Assembly (NCBI GenBank): GCA_030066715.1
Contig: JASJBC010000046.1
Location: forward strand, 1 to 33,508
Length of the DNA: 33,508 nucleotides
From: Acidimicrobiia bacterium
GTDB lineage: Bacteria; Actinomycetota; Acidimicrobiia; Spongiisociales; UBA5794
Reading direction: 5' to 3'
This document shows, piece by piece, positions 1-7,058 of this stretch (position 1 is its first letter; every line of letters begins with the position of its first letter). Both the position numbers and the translations under genes were made by a program. Under the pieces are notes generated by a model. The model worked only from the letters and a program-made list of their open reading frames with translations. It ran no database searches and had not been told where the DNA came from.

Positions 1-638
1 TCCGCATACAGACCTCGGGTGCGGTACGAGTAGCGACGGAAGGGGAGGACGCGGGCAAGTGGATCCTCCTTCATCTCCTCGAGTTGACCGGACAGCCGGC
101 TCTCTTCCGCTGCGATCGCGTCCGGGAAGGACAGGTCGTCGAGGCCGAGCCGGGCCATGTGGTGATAGTGCGAGAAGGCACGGGATACCGGCTCGCGCAG
201 CAGCACGATCAGCCGCGCCTCGGGCAGGAGTCGCTGGAGTCGTTCCGGGGCGCGCGGATCGAACAGATAGTCGGGCGTCGCCTCGAACGTGACGAGGCTC
301 CTGCCGAACAGCCGGCTGATCAGGCGACGGAGAGCGAGCGGGAAGTGGGCGCGGTACCAGAGCTCGCCGTTTCCGTAGTCGATCGTGAAGTACTCGATCT
401 CCTTGCGCAGGCTGGGTGCGATCTCGGGGTGCTGTCCCAGGTACTTGTAGAGCGAACTCGTCCCGCATCGTTGTCCGCCGAGGATCACGAACGTAGGGAG
501 GATGCGAAAGCGAGCGGTGACCCGACGCAGCCGGAGACGGAGGCGTACCAGGCGGCGCCGCATTCGCACCGGTGCGATCCGCTTCAGCGCATCGATGCCC
601 TTTTGCCGCAACGCGGTGGCGCTCAGCCGTCGTGTCAT
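1..638 (-). CDS. Sulfotransferase, C-terminus cut by window edge
   Basis: Partial gene: 212 residues are visible and the reading frame runs off the left edge of the window. It should transfer sulfate from PAPS to a hydroxyl or amino group, here probably on a sugar. The PAPS 5'-phosphosulfate loop is GGQRCGTSSL (about residues 54-63) and the 3'-phosphate motif is REPVSRAFSHY (about 148-158). Both are standard for the Sulfotransfer_1/heparan-type family. The first 48 residues are very Arg-rich and may be a basic extension. The ATG at 638 is preceded by GGAGGG at good spacing. It is divergent from the sulfotransferase at 775, and the 136-bp gap between them could hold both promoters. The family is clear; the acceptor is unknown. 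Confidence 0.9.
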   Translation of the reverse strand, partial: MTRRLSATALRQKGIDALKRIAPVRMRRRLVRLRLRLRRVTARFRILPTFVILGGQRCGTSSLYKYLGQHPEIAPSLRKEIEYFTIDYGNGELWYRAHFPLALRRLISRLFGRSLVTFEATPDYLFDPRAPERLQRLLPEARLIVLLREPVSRAFSHYHHMARLGLDDLSFPDAIAAEESRLSGQLEEMKEDPLARVLPFRRYSYRTRGLYA

Positions 639-737
639 GCCAGCCCTCCTGCTACCCCACGCCTGCCGGCGCGGCAGCGTAACAGCGGAGGGGGGCCGCG
701 TACATGGGTTTCCCGCTACCGGGCCCGGCCGCGTCCC

Positions 738-743
738 TATACT
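738..743 (+). promoter_or_regulatory. Possible -10 box for the sulfotransferase at 775
   Basis: TATACT matches five of six bases of the sigma-70 type -10 consensus and lies in an otherwise GC-rich gap, 31 bases before the GTG start. No convincing -35 box is found 16-18 bases upstream (GCTACC), so this is only a candidate. Confidence 0.3.
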
Positions 744-774
744 CGCCGCGCCGTGCGGGTCGAGGGAGAGCACT

Positions 775-1368
775 GTGCCGGAGAACAAGGTATTCGGGAT
801 CGGGTTCCACAAGACGGGGACGACCACGCTCGCCTCGGCCCTCCGCCTTCTCGGCTACGACATAGCCGGCCCCTTTGGGGTGCACGACGCCGATATCGCC
901 GAGACCGCCTTGCCCCGTGCCCTGGAGACAGCCGCCACGTGTGACGGAGCTCAGGACAACCCGTGGCCGATTCTCTACGCAGATCTGGATGCGGCATTCC
1001 CCGGCTCGAAGTTCGTGCTCACTGTGCGCGATCCCGACCGCTGGCTCAGGAGCGTGGTGAACCACTTCGGTGGGAAAACCACGCCGATGCGGGAATGGAT
1101 CTACGGGCGGGGCGACCCTGTCGGCAACGAGGACCTCTACCGGGAACGTTACGAGTCGCACAACGACGCGGTGCGCACCCACTTTGCGTCGCGTCCCGAC
1201 GATCTGTTGGTCCTCTCCATCGCCGATGGCGAAGGATGGGACGAGTTGTGTGGGTTTCTCGGTGTCCCGGTGCCCGACGTGCCGTTCCCGCATGCCAACG
1301 CACAGCGAGAGCGAAGCCTGTTGCGGGTGCTGCGCCGTCGGGGGAGACGGGCCTTCAGGCGGGGTTGA
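775..1368 (+). CDS. Small sulfotransferase-family protein
   Basis: A 197-residue protein of the compact P-loop sulfotransferase type (Sulfotransfer_4-like). The phosphosulfate loop GIGFHKTGTTTL is at about residues 8-19 and the 3'-phosphate-binding motif VRDPDRWLRS at 84-93. The C-terminus ends in an Arg-rich tail. I chose GTG at 775 because GAGGGAGAG lies just upstream and the P-loop then sits at the usual distance from the N-terminus. The frame is open much further upstream, but that would run across the promoter region. It converges with the hydrolase-like gene on the other strand, with a 14-bp overlap of coding ends. The substrate is unknown. It is distant from the other three sulfotransferases in the window, so a different acceptor is likely. 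Confidence 0.85.
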   Translation: MPENKVFGIGFHKTGTTTLASALRLLGYDIAGPFGVHDADIAETALPRALETAATCDGAQDNPWPILYADLDAAFPGSKFVLTVRDPDRWLRSVVNHFGGKTTPMREWIYGRGDPVGNEDLYRERYESHNDAVRTHFASRPDDLLVLSIADGEGWDELCGFLGVPVPDVPFPHANAQRERSLLRVLRRRGRRAFRRG

Positions 1369-2209
1369 GCGCCGCTGCCATCCACTCGGCCGATCGGGTG
1401 ACGAGTACTCGGCCACGCTCGTTCCGATCCTCAGTCGCTTGCTCGTCGAGCCACCACGCCTCACGCCCGGTTCCCTGTAGGTCGGTCACGTCGACACCGG
1501 CACCGCCCCAAGCCGCGGTGAGCGGCTCTACGTTTCTGGTGCCAAATGGCACGATGAGGACCGCGGCGCCTGTGGGCGGATCGTCGGCGAGATGCTTGCC
1601 CGCAATGGAGGAGTGGAAAGCTGAAGTCAGTTCGTATCCGAGCAGCTCGACCGAGCCCTCTCGCTCCAGCCGGTCCAAGACCTGGTCTACGCGCTCCGGC
1701 TTGGCTTCGCCCTTGAGTGCCGAGATGGCGTGGCTGCGGATGGCGTCTTTCATGAAGGCGTCGGCGTCGATGACCGGATCCCACAAGAGCAGCGGTGACC
1801 CTTCGTGCTCGGCAGCCAGCCTCGTCGCCGGAAAGGCGCCCATGCGAACCCCGACGTAAGCGAGCCGGGTGGCGCCGCTACGGTCGACCAGCCGCGTGGT
1901 GGCGCGCCGGGCCGCATCGATCATGGCCGGGAGATTCAGCTCGGTGTCGGCGCCGTCGCTGTTGCCGTCGCCGCGGTAGTGAAACCTGTGCACGGCAATG
2001 CCCCTGGCGGCGAGCTCCCGCGCCAGCAGGACCTCGAGGTGATATGCCTTGAGGAGCTCGGCGTGAGTGGAGCTGCAGATGACGACGGCAGCCTGCGCAG
2101 GTTGCTCGGGCAGATGGAGGCAGCCGAACATCTGCTCTTCGTCGCCGAAGAAACCTATTTCCTCGAGCACGCCGAGCGGTGTGCGCCTGTTCGCAGTCAC
2201 CCCGGTCAT
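1355..2209 (-). CDS. Alpha/beta-hydrolase-fold protein with Arg in place of the nucleophile
   Basis: A 284-residue protein with the layout of an alpha/beta hydrolase: a strand ending VVICSSTHAE, a HRFHYRGDGNSDG segment (about 75-87), and a nucleophile elbow. The elbow reads YVGVRMGAF, so the Ser of GxSxG is Arg122. As I recall, this Gly-x-Arg-x-Gly elbow is also seen in the 'hydrolase 2' family found with exosortase A/EPS loci, whose partner 'hydrolase 1' has Cys. The gene directly upstream here has Cys, which fits that pairing. The ATG at 2209 overlaps the upstream stop (ATGA), so the two are translationally coupled. Ordinary ester hydrolysis is unlikely without Ser; a binding or transferase role is possible. 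No exosortase is visible in the window. Confidence 0.8.
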   Translation of the reverse strand: MTGVTANRRTPLGVLEEIGFFGDEEQMFGCLHLPEQPAQAAVVICSSTHAELLKAYHLEVLLARELAARGIAVHRFHYRGDGNSDGADTELNLPAMIDAARRATTRLVDRSGATRLAYVGVRMGAFPATRLAAEHEGSPLLLWDPVIDADAFMKDAIRSHAISALKGEAKPERVDQVLDRLEREGSVELLGYELTSAFHSSIAGKHLADDPPTGAAVLIVPFGTRNVEPLTAAWGGAGVDVTDLQGTGREAWWLDEQATEDRNERGRVLVTRSAEWMAAALNPA

Positions 2210-3147
2210 GGGGCCAACCTGCCCGCCCAGGCCACGACTGAGTCGATGACCAGATTCTGGACACGCACTGAGAGGAAGCCGCGTACGGTACCGGGGACGG
2301 TGGCAACGTCGATGAGATCGCCGTGGCGGTCCAGCTCCTCTCCGAGCCTGCCACTTCTGGCCTCCTGGAACTCCGTCCAGAAGAAATCGTCCGTTCCGAA
2401 GAGGATGCGCACCGGGACACCGTCGCTCAACAACTGCCGCAAGGGGCGATGGAAACCTGGTGCTGCACCACGATCCTGCGATTCCTCATCCTGCTGGGAA
2501 GGCTGGGTCTTCATGCCGACGGCCGAGCGTGTCTTCTGGGTCAGTACCCGGACCGCTGCCTTGCGTGCCTGTTGACTCCGAAACAGCTTCCGCAGGATCC
2601 GCTTCGAGAACGCACGTTTCGCCAGAGAGGCGGTGCCGACGTACTCGGCCAGATGGTCGGCGCCTCCTACTCCTTTGGTCCCCGTCCGCACCGGTGGGAC
2701 GAGGAGATGAACACCACGGACACCTTGCCTGCCGACCGACCCGGCCAGGGCGGTGCGGGAGCCGTAACAGGTGCCGACGACGAGGTAGTCGGTGACGCCG
2801 CGCGAGGCGAGCAGATCGAAGCCGGCGTGGAGCTCGGGGATGGCGGGGCTCTCCAACTCGTAGCAGACGGCATCACCGGCGCTATCGCCGATCCCGGCGT
2901 AGTCGAACCGCAGGACGGGGTAGCCGCGATCGGCGAGAGCCTTGGCCATCTTCAGCCACATACGATTGCGCCCGAGCGTTGTCGTTCCGCCGAAGGTGCC
3001 CGACAACAGCACAACACCTGTTGTCTTCGCATCGGCCAAAGGCTCGGTGACGATCCCGAAGTACGTCCTGGTGTCTTCCGGGTAGAAGACGGGCGTGTCG
3101 GAGGACTTTGCCCCGAGTTCTTTGGCGACGCCGATATCGGTAGTCAC
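2206..3147 (-). CDS. Alpha/beta-hydrolase-fold protein with Cys nucleophile position
   Basis: A 313-residue alpha/beta-hydrolase-fold protein. The oxyanion-region strand VVLLSGTFGG (about 45-54), the RFDYAGIGDSAG segment (80-91) and the elbow VVGTCYGSR (123-131) are in the expected order. Cys127 replaces the usual Ser. The acid residue could lie in ILFGTDDFFW. Near the C-terminus, where a His is normally found (PGxxHGF), the sequence is VPGTVRGF, so the catalytic His also appears lost. The start is GTG at 3147, preceded by GGGGGAGG; the frame is open upstream but without a better site. It overlaps the next gene by ATGA and so probably works with it. It resembles the Cys-type 'hydrolase 1' of exosortase-A-associated EPS loci, by recollection. 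Confidence 0.8.
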   Translation of the reverse strand: MTTDIGVAKELGAKSSDTPVFYPEDTRTYFGIVTEPLADAKTTGVVLLSGTFGGTTTLGRNRMWLKMAKALADRGYPVLRFDYAGIGDSAGDAVCYELESPAIPELHAGFDLLASRGVTDYLVVGTCYGSRTALAGSVGRQGVRGVHLLVPPVRTGTKGVGGADHLAEYVGTASLAKRAFSKRILRKLFRSQQARKAAVRVLTQKTRSAVGMKTQPSQQDEESQDRGAAPGFHRPLRQLLSDGVPVRILFGTDDFFWTEFQEARSGRLGEELDRHGDLIDVATVPGTVRGFLSVRVQNLVIDSVVAWAGRLAP

Positions 3148-3179
3148 AGTCAGACCTCCCCCTGCTGGCAACCGCAGCG

Positions 3180-3185
3180 ATTGTA
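3180..3185 (-). promoter_or_regulatory. Candidate -10 box for the hydrolase pair
   Basis: On the minus strand this reads TACAAT, five of six consensus bases, ending 32 bases before the GTG start at 3147. The -35 region (TCACCA at 17-bp spacing) is a poor match. It lies in the divergent gap between the hydrolase pair and the lipoprotein gene. Confidence 0.35.
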
Positions 3186-3273
3186 AGCGCGCATCGACCA
3201 GATGGTGAGCGGTTGCCCGGGTCCGTGCCCCATAGTGAGTGGCGGCGGTACCATCGCCCCGGTGGAGGTCAGG

Positions 3274-4038
3274 ATGGGCAAGCTGCAAATGGTTCTCGCT
3301 GCCGCGCTGCTGACGAGCGCGTGCTCTGGCGGTGGCTCACCCGCAACGACAACCACGACCGTCGCAGAGGCGGCTCCGCCCCAGACGACAACCGAGGTGA
3401 CGACTACGACGACCTCCACCACGACCACCACGACAACCACCACCACGAGCGCACCCGCTCCTGAGGTGGTGGCCGGTCAGATCGGCGTTGTGGGGTGTTC
3501 GAACACCGCAATGGCAGCGGCAGGCTACGAGGTGCTGTCCGATCTCGATCTGCTCTCCCAGGGCGGTCTCACCGCAGGATCTGTTGCGGTGTGGGGCAAC
3601 GAGGGAACCGGTCGCAGTGCACGCTACTGGGGTCTCTACGACGAACGCCGCCCGGCCGGCGGCTATCAGGCCGCCTGGGTGCAGCTCTGCATCAGGGAGC
3701 AAGAGCATGAGGGGTCGTTCAACTCTCGCATCGAGGGATGGATCGAGCGCATCATCGCCGAGATCGAAGAGCGAGATCCGGGTATCCCAATTTGGGTTTC
3801 GGGCGTGAACACGTTCGAGGATGGCCACGTCTGTCGAACCATCGGCCCGGACGGCGCAGCCATTGCGGCAGAGGCCGCCGACTGGGCCGCAGCGACGATC
3901 GACGGCGTCGGGCGCGGGCCCGACCTGGGGCCGGTTCTGACGACTCACCTCGATCCGGGGGAGTCGTGTCATCCCAACCTCGCAGGTCAGGCCGTGCTCG
4001 GTGAGCAGCTGGTCGCCTTCTTCGATCGCGAGGCCTAG
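3274..4038 (+). CDS. Thr-rich lipoprotein with SGNH-hydrolase-like domain
   Basis: A 254-residue predicted lipoprotein. A hydrophobic signal segment ends in the lipobox LTSAC (Cys17), so the mature protein should be lipid-anchored outside the membrane. Residues about 25-60 are a Thr-rich, extracellular-type linker. The rest looks like an SGNH/GDSL-type domain: a strand ending GVVGCSNT (Ser76 as possible nucleophile) and a C-terminal SCHPNLAGQAVLGEQL, where His233 could be the catalytic His. The GVxxSN motif recurs in the secreted proteins at 29999 and 33130, so the three are probably related. I chose ATG at 3274 because GGAGG lies five bases upstream and the signal peptide starts there. It may remove or transfer acyl groups on a surface glycan. 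Its stop shares CTAG with the convergent gene. Confidence 0.75.
   Translation: MGKLQMVLAAALLTSACSGGGSPATTTTTVAEAAPPQTTTEVTTTTTSTTTTTTTTTTSAPAPEVVAGQIGVVGCSNTAMAAAGYEVLSDLDLLSQGGLTAGSVAVWGNEGTGRSARYWGLYDERRPAGGYQAAWVQLCIREQEHEGSFNSRIEGWIERIIAEIEERDPGIPIWVSGVNTFEDGHVCRTIGPDGAAIAAEAADWAAATIDGVGRGPDLGPVLTTHLDPGESCHPNLAGQAVLGEQLVAFFDREA
3346..3450 (+). repeat. ACN-rich low-complexity tract encoding Thr linker
   Basis: A run of about 100 bases made almost only of ACN codons (aca/acc/acg/act), encoding the Thr-rich linker of the lipoprotein. The mixed codons argue for selection on the protein rather than recent slippage. Its complement gives a spurious Val-rich reading frame. Confidence 0.8.
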
Positions 4039-4997
4039 AAGACCTCTCGCTCCCGCAGCACTCGGACGACCTCTTCTCCGATGGCCTTCTTGTGCAACGG
4101 CATGAACTTCACGAAGTCGCCCAAGCCCGAGACGCCGACCCCTTTGATGATGCGATCGACATCCACGACTGAGAAGTCCATCTTTGCTGCCAGCTCGATC
4201 AACCCGAGTGCGAACTCACGGCGCCGGGTGCGGTGCGGCGAATGGCTCAGCTTGTAGTCGAACACCTGGCGACCCGGGTCGACGGTGAGAGAGTTGAAGA
4301 CGATGACCTCGGCCCCGAGATCCTGGCGCACGAGGCCGACGATGCGCTCCATGTTGGCCATTGAGTCGTCGAGGCTGATCTTCCCGACCTTCTCGAAGTT
4401 GCGGGCGAACCACTTCACGGTGTCGAGGTCGCCGAGCGTCTCTTGGATGTCGCTGGCAAGCCAGAAGCCACCGGGGTCGGCGAGGAACCCGTGCTGGCGA
4501 TGGCGGTACATCGTGCGCACCAGGTCCGTCGATATCGTCAGCACAACGACGTTCTTCGGGTACCGGCCCAACCGCTCGTGACCGGGGACGACGAACTCCG
4601 GTTCGAACAACACCGGCTTGAACATCTCATCCTGGAGTTGCAGGCGTTCGCTCACCTCTGCCACGACTTCGGGATCGACCCCGTCGTAGGCCTGCAGAAT
4701 GAGGTCACTTCTGGTGAATTGAGCACGACCTGCCGCGTAGGCCGCTCCGCTGGCTGAGATCTCCTTACGCAGAGCCTGACCCGACTCGGCGATGGCCCAC
4801 ACGTCGCATCCGCCGTATCCGTAGATACCGAACTTGCCGCTGTCGCCCTTGAACACGACTGAGGTGGTCTGTTTGCTCAGCGCACCGGAGCGATACCTAG
4901 CTCGGGAGCGTGCGGCGCGCAGAGCCGTTTCGATTCGGCTGTCGTCCCCGGCGACTCGGCGAATCGCCCGGACGACTCTCTTGCTCACACTGGCCAT
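4035..4997 (-). CDS. Conserved-looking protein of unknown function, paralogue of the gene at 5011
   Basis: A 320-residue soluble protein that I cannot assign. The N-terminus is basic (VSKRVVRAIRRV). A strand-loop segment GIYGYGGCDVWAIAE lies at about 57-71, loosely like the first block of an SGNH fold but with Cys-Asp rather than Asp-Ser. The C-terminal half contains VIVFNSLTVDP and later VVDVDRIIKGVGV, then MPLHKKAIGEEVVRVL. The VFNxxTxDP and V(V/I)DVD elements occur in the same order in the upstream gene, so the two share a domain. The genes are 13 bp apart in an operon. It converges on the lipoprotein gene with a shared CTAG stop. A role in modifying the surface polymer is only inferred from neighbours. 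Confidence 0.75.
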   Translation of the reverse strand: MASVSKRVVRAIRRVAGDDSRIETALRAARSRARYRSGALSKQTTSVVFKGDSGKFGIYGYGGCDVWAIAESGQALRKEISASGAAYAAGRAQFTRSDLILQAYDGVDPEVVAEVSERLQLQDEMFKPVLFEPEFVVPGHERLGRYPKNVVVLTISTDLVRTMYRHRQHGFLADPGGFWLASDIQETLGDLDTVKWFARNFEKVGKISLDDSMANMERIVGLVRQDLGAEVIVFNSLTVDPGRQVFDYKLSHSPHRTRRREFALGLIELAAKMDFSVVDVDRIIKGVGVSGLGDFVKFMPLHKKAIGEEVVRVLREREVF

Positions 4998-5010
4998 CGT
5001 CGGCTCTCTC

Positions 5011-6009
5011 TCATGACTCCATCACCCGCGCTCCCACACGGAAATCGGCGCCCGCATCTGCCGCAGTGACATCCATGCCCCGCCCGGTTGTCATGATTGC
5101 TGCCACGTCGCCGGCGTTCACGGCGTGGCCCTCCGGGCACAAGATCTCGTTCACATAGGCTTCGGCGCCGGCCACAACCGATACCTGCATCGCATAGGAC
5201 CGCTCCGCCTTGGCACTGCGCCCCGACTTCTTGCGCTGGTTGGCGCGATCGTCGGCAGCGAGGTCGAAGCGATGTACCCGAGTCTCAAAACGGACGTCGA
5301 ACATGGCCTCACCATCGGTGACGAGTTGCCCCGGTTGCACCAGCCACCGGGCGACGGTCCCTTCGGTTGTGCGCCGGTCGAAGCTGGGGACACGGAGGCT
5401 CATCACGGGTGCCTGAATGGTGTCGCCGAGAGCCCCGGATTGGTCTATTGCCAGCACGGCCTCTTCGGTAACGAAGTCGACAGCCTCGCCGGCGAGGGCG
5501 CCGGCCTCCGGCACGTTGGCGACGGCACCCACCTCGGCAACGGCCCCGTCGACATCGATGACGTTGATGCCCGCCTGCGCCGCCGCGTTCTCCAACTCGA
5601 TGAGAAGACGGTGGGCACGCACGGCGTAGCTCTCGTGACCGGCCTCAAAAGTGTGGGTGTCGTCGTGCGGATCGAAGGTGGACACATTGAAGACGAACAG
5701 CTGGCTCTGGTTGTGAGCGAGGATCTCGCCAACCTCCTCGAGGTTGCGGATGATCTGGTCGGCGGGTGTGTCGCTGCGGACCTCAGGGAGGAGAGAGGTG
5801 ATCAGTACCTTGCCGGGGCGGAAGACGTCGTTGCGCAAGTCGGTGAGGAGTTGCTCGCTGTCCCCTGCCGGAAGCCGGTCGACCGAGCTCACGCCGCTGC
5901 GGTTGTCCAACAATCCCGGGCGGCCGATCGTGGCCAATACGTCGGGCGACCCAACGAGGGAGATCCCGCGCTGTCTGACATCGTCCTCTGCCATGTTGTG
6001 GTCGGCCAC
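5011..6009 (-). CDS. Unknown protein with degenerate lipoyl/biotinyl-like C-terminal domain
   Basis: A 332-residue protein of two parts. Residues about 15-190 contain LFVFNVSTFDPHDD and NVIDVDGAVAEVG, matching the domain in the downstream gene at 4035. Residues about 205-308 look like a barrel-sandwich (lipoyl/biotinyl) fold. The first half-motif is EGTVARWLVQPGQLVTDGE and the second is AYVNEILCPEGHAVNAGDV. Where a lipoylated Lys would be expected (ETDKA hairpin) the sequence is FETRVHRF, followed by a basic insert of about 30 residues. It therefore cannot carry lipoate in the usual way and may be a structural or membrane-fusion-like half barrel. The start GTG at 6009 has a GGGGGA site upstream; an internal ATG five codons later is an alternative. 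It is first gene of a two-gene operon. Confidence 0.75.
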   Translation of the reverse strand: MADHNMAEDDVRQRGISLVGSPDVLATIGRPGLLDNRSGVSSVDRLPAGDSEQLLTDLRNDVFRPGKVLITSLLPEVRSDTPADQIIRNLEEVGEILAHNQSQLFVFNVSTFDPHDDTHTFEAGHESYAVRAHRLLIELENAAAQAGINVIDVDGAVAEVGAVANVPEAGALAGEAVDFVTEEAVLAIDQSGALGDTIQAPVMSLRVPSFDRRTTEGTVARWLVQPGQLVTDGEAMFDVRFETRVHRFDLAADDRANQRKKSGRSAKAERSYAMQVSVVAGAEAYVNEILCPEGHAVNAGDVAAIMTTGRGMDVTAADAGADFRVGARVMES

Positions 6010-6152
6010 GATTCCCCCACTTGCCTGTCGGCGGGAGGATAACCAGCCGGGCTAGTTGGGGTAGACAGCATGGCGCGCCGTTCGGGTATAGGTGACCCAG
6101 GACGTGTATGGTCGTCGGCGGATGGCCTGGGCCCGGCACGGGGAGAGTGGGA

Positions 6153-6947
6153 ATGAGGCTTACGCAGTACGGAGAACGAGCGTTGCGTCGGGCGACGGCT
6201 CCGCTTCGCCATTACCCCAGTTTCCTCATCATCGGGGGCATTCGCTGTGGGACGACGTCGCTGATCAAGTACCTGGCCGAGCATCCCGACGTCGATATCG
6301 CCATCACCAAAGAGCCGCACTTCTTCGACTGGAACCATCAGCGCGGTGACAACTGGTACAGATCACTGTTCGGGATGAAGTACGGCCCGATGAAGAGCGG
6401 GGAGATCGCGGGGGAGTCGAGCCCTGCCTATTTGATGGACCCCGAGGCTCCCGCCCGCGCCGCTGCTGCGATCCCGGACGCAAAGCTGCTCCTCCTGGTG
6501 CGAAATCCTGTGGAGCGGGCGCACTCTCACTACCGGTATCGACGCGAGCGCGGCCATGAACGGGCCGAAACCTTCGAGGAGGCGCTTGCCGACGAGCCCA
6601 GACGCATGGCGCTCGCCGAGCAAGATCGTCCCCGCGCGCTGACTTTGCCCCGGTACTTCTACCACGGGTCGTATGCCGAGGGTCTGCAACGCTGGCTGGA
6701 GCACTTCGGCAGAGACCAGATCCTCGTGATCCCGAGCGAACGCTTCTATGCCCAGACCGACACCGAGTACCGGAGGGTATTGGAGTTCCTCGGACTAGCT
6801 GATTATGAGTTACGAGACTACGTGGTGCACAACTCAGCGGCGTCCTCGAGCATCGACCCCATCACCCGTAAGGAATTGGCAGATCGATACAGTCAGCCAA
6901 ACCAGCTCCTCTACGAGCTCGTTGGCGACGACTACGGCTGGGAGTAG
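6153..6947 (+). CDS. Sulfotransferase
   Basis: A 264-residue PAPS-dependent sulfotransferase of the same general type as the partial gene at the left edge. The 5'-phosphosulfate loop is GGIRCGTTSL (28-37), followed by an acceptor-region ITKEPHFFDW, and the 3'-phosphate motif is VRNPVERAHSHY (116-127). A C-terminal FYHGSYAEGLQRWLEHFG segment is typical of heparan/NodH-type members. The ATG at 6153 follows GGGAGAGTGGGA; the frame opens 15 codons upstream, but that extension is Gly/Pro-rich and lacks a site. It is divergent from the operon at 5011. It probably sulfates a sugar of the polymer or glycolipid made by this region. Confidence 0.9.
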   Translation: MRLTQYGERALRRATAPLRHYPSFLIIGGIRCGTTSLIKYLAEHPDVDIAITKEPHFFDWNHQRGDNWYRSLFGMKYGPMKSGEIAGESSPAYLMDPEAPARAAAAIPDAKLLLLVRNPVERAHSHYRYRRERGHERAETFEEALADEPRRMALAEQDRPRALTLPRYFYHGSYAEGLQRWLEHFGRDQILVIPSERFYAQTDTEYRRVLEFLGLADYELRDYVVHNSAASSSIDPITRKELADRYSQPNQLLYELVGDDYGWE

Positions 6948-7058
6948 CCGGCTGCCCTGATATCGGCGGGTGCCCCGGGAGAATTGTCAAATTTCTTACC
7001 AAGGGACTAAGCATTTGGCTAGTCTCGGCCTCCTGAGGGATAACGGGAGGGAATGGGA

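Noticed and set aside
84-944. Plus-strand frame at the left edge
   Set aside because: It is antisense to the partial sulfotransferase, whose PAPS motifs and ribosome binding site are clear.
3150-3446. Minus-strand frame encoding a run of Val
   Set aside because: It is simply the complement of the Thr-rich linker tract and covers the promoter region of the hydrolase pair.
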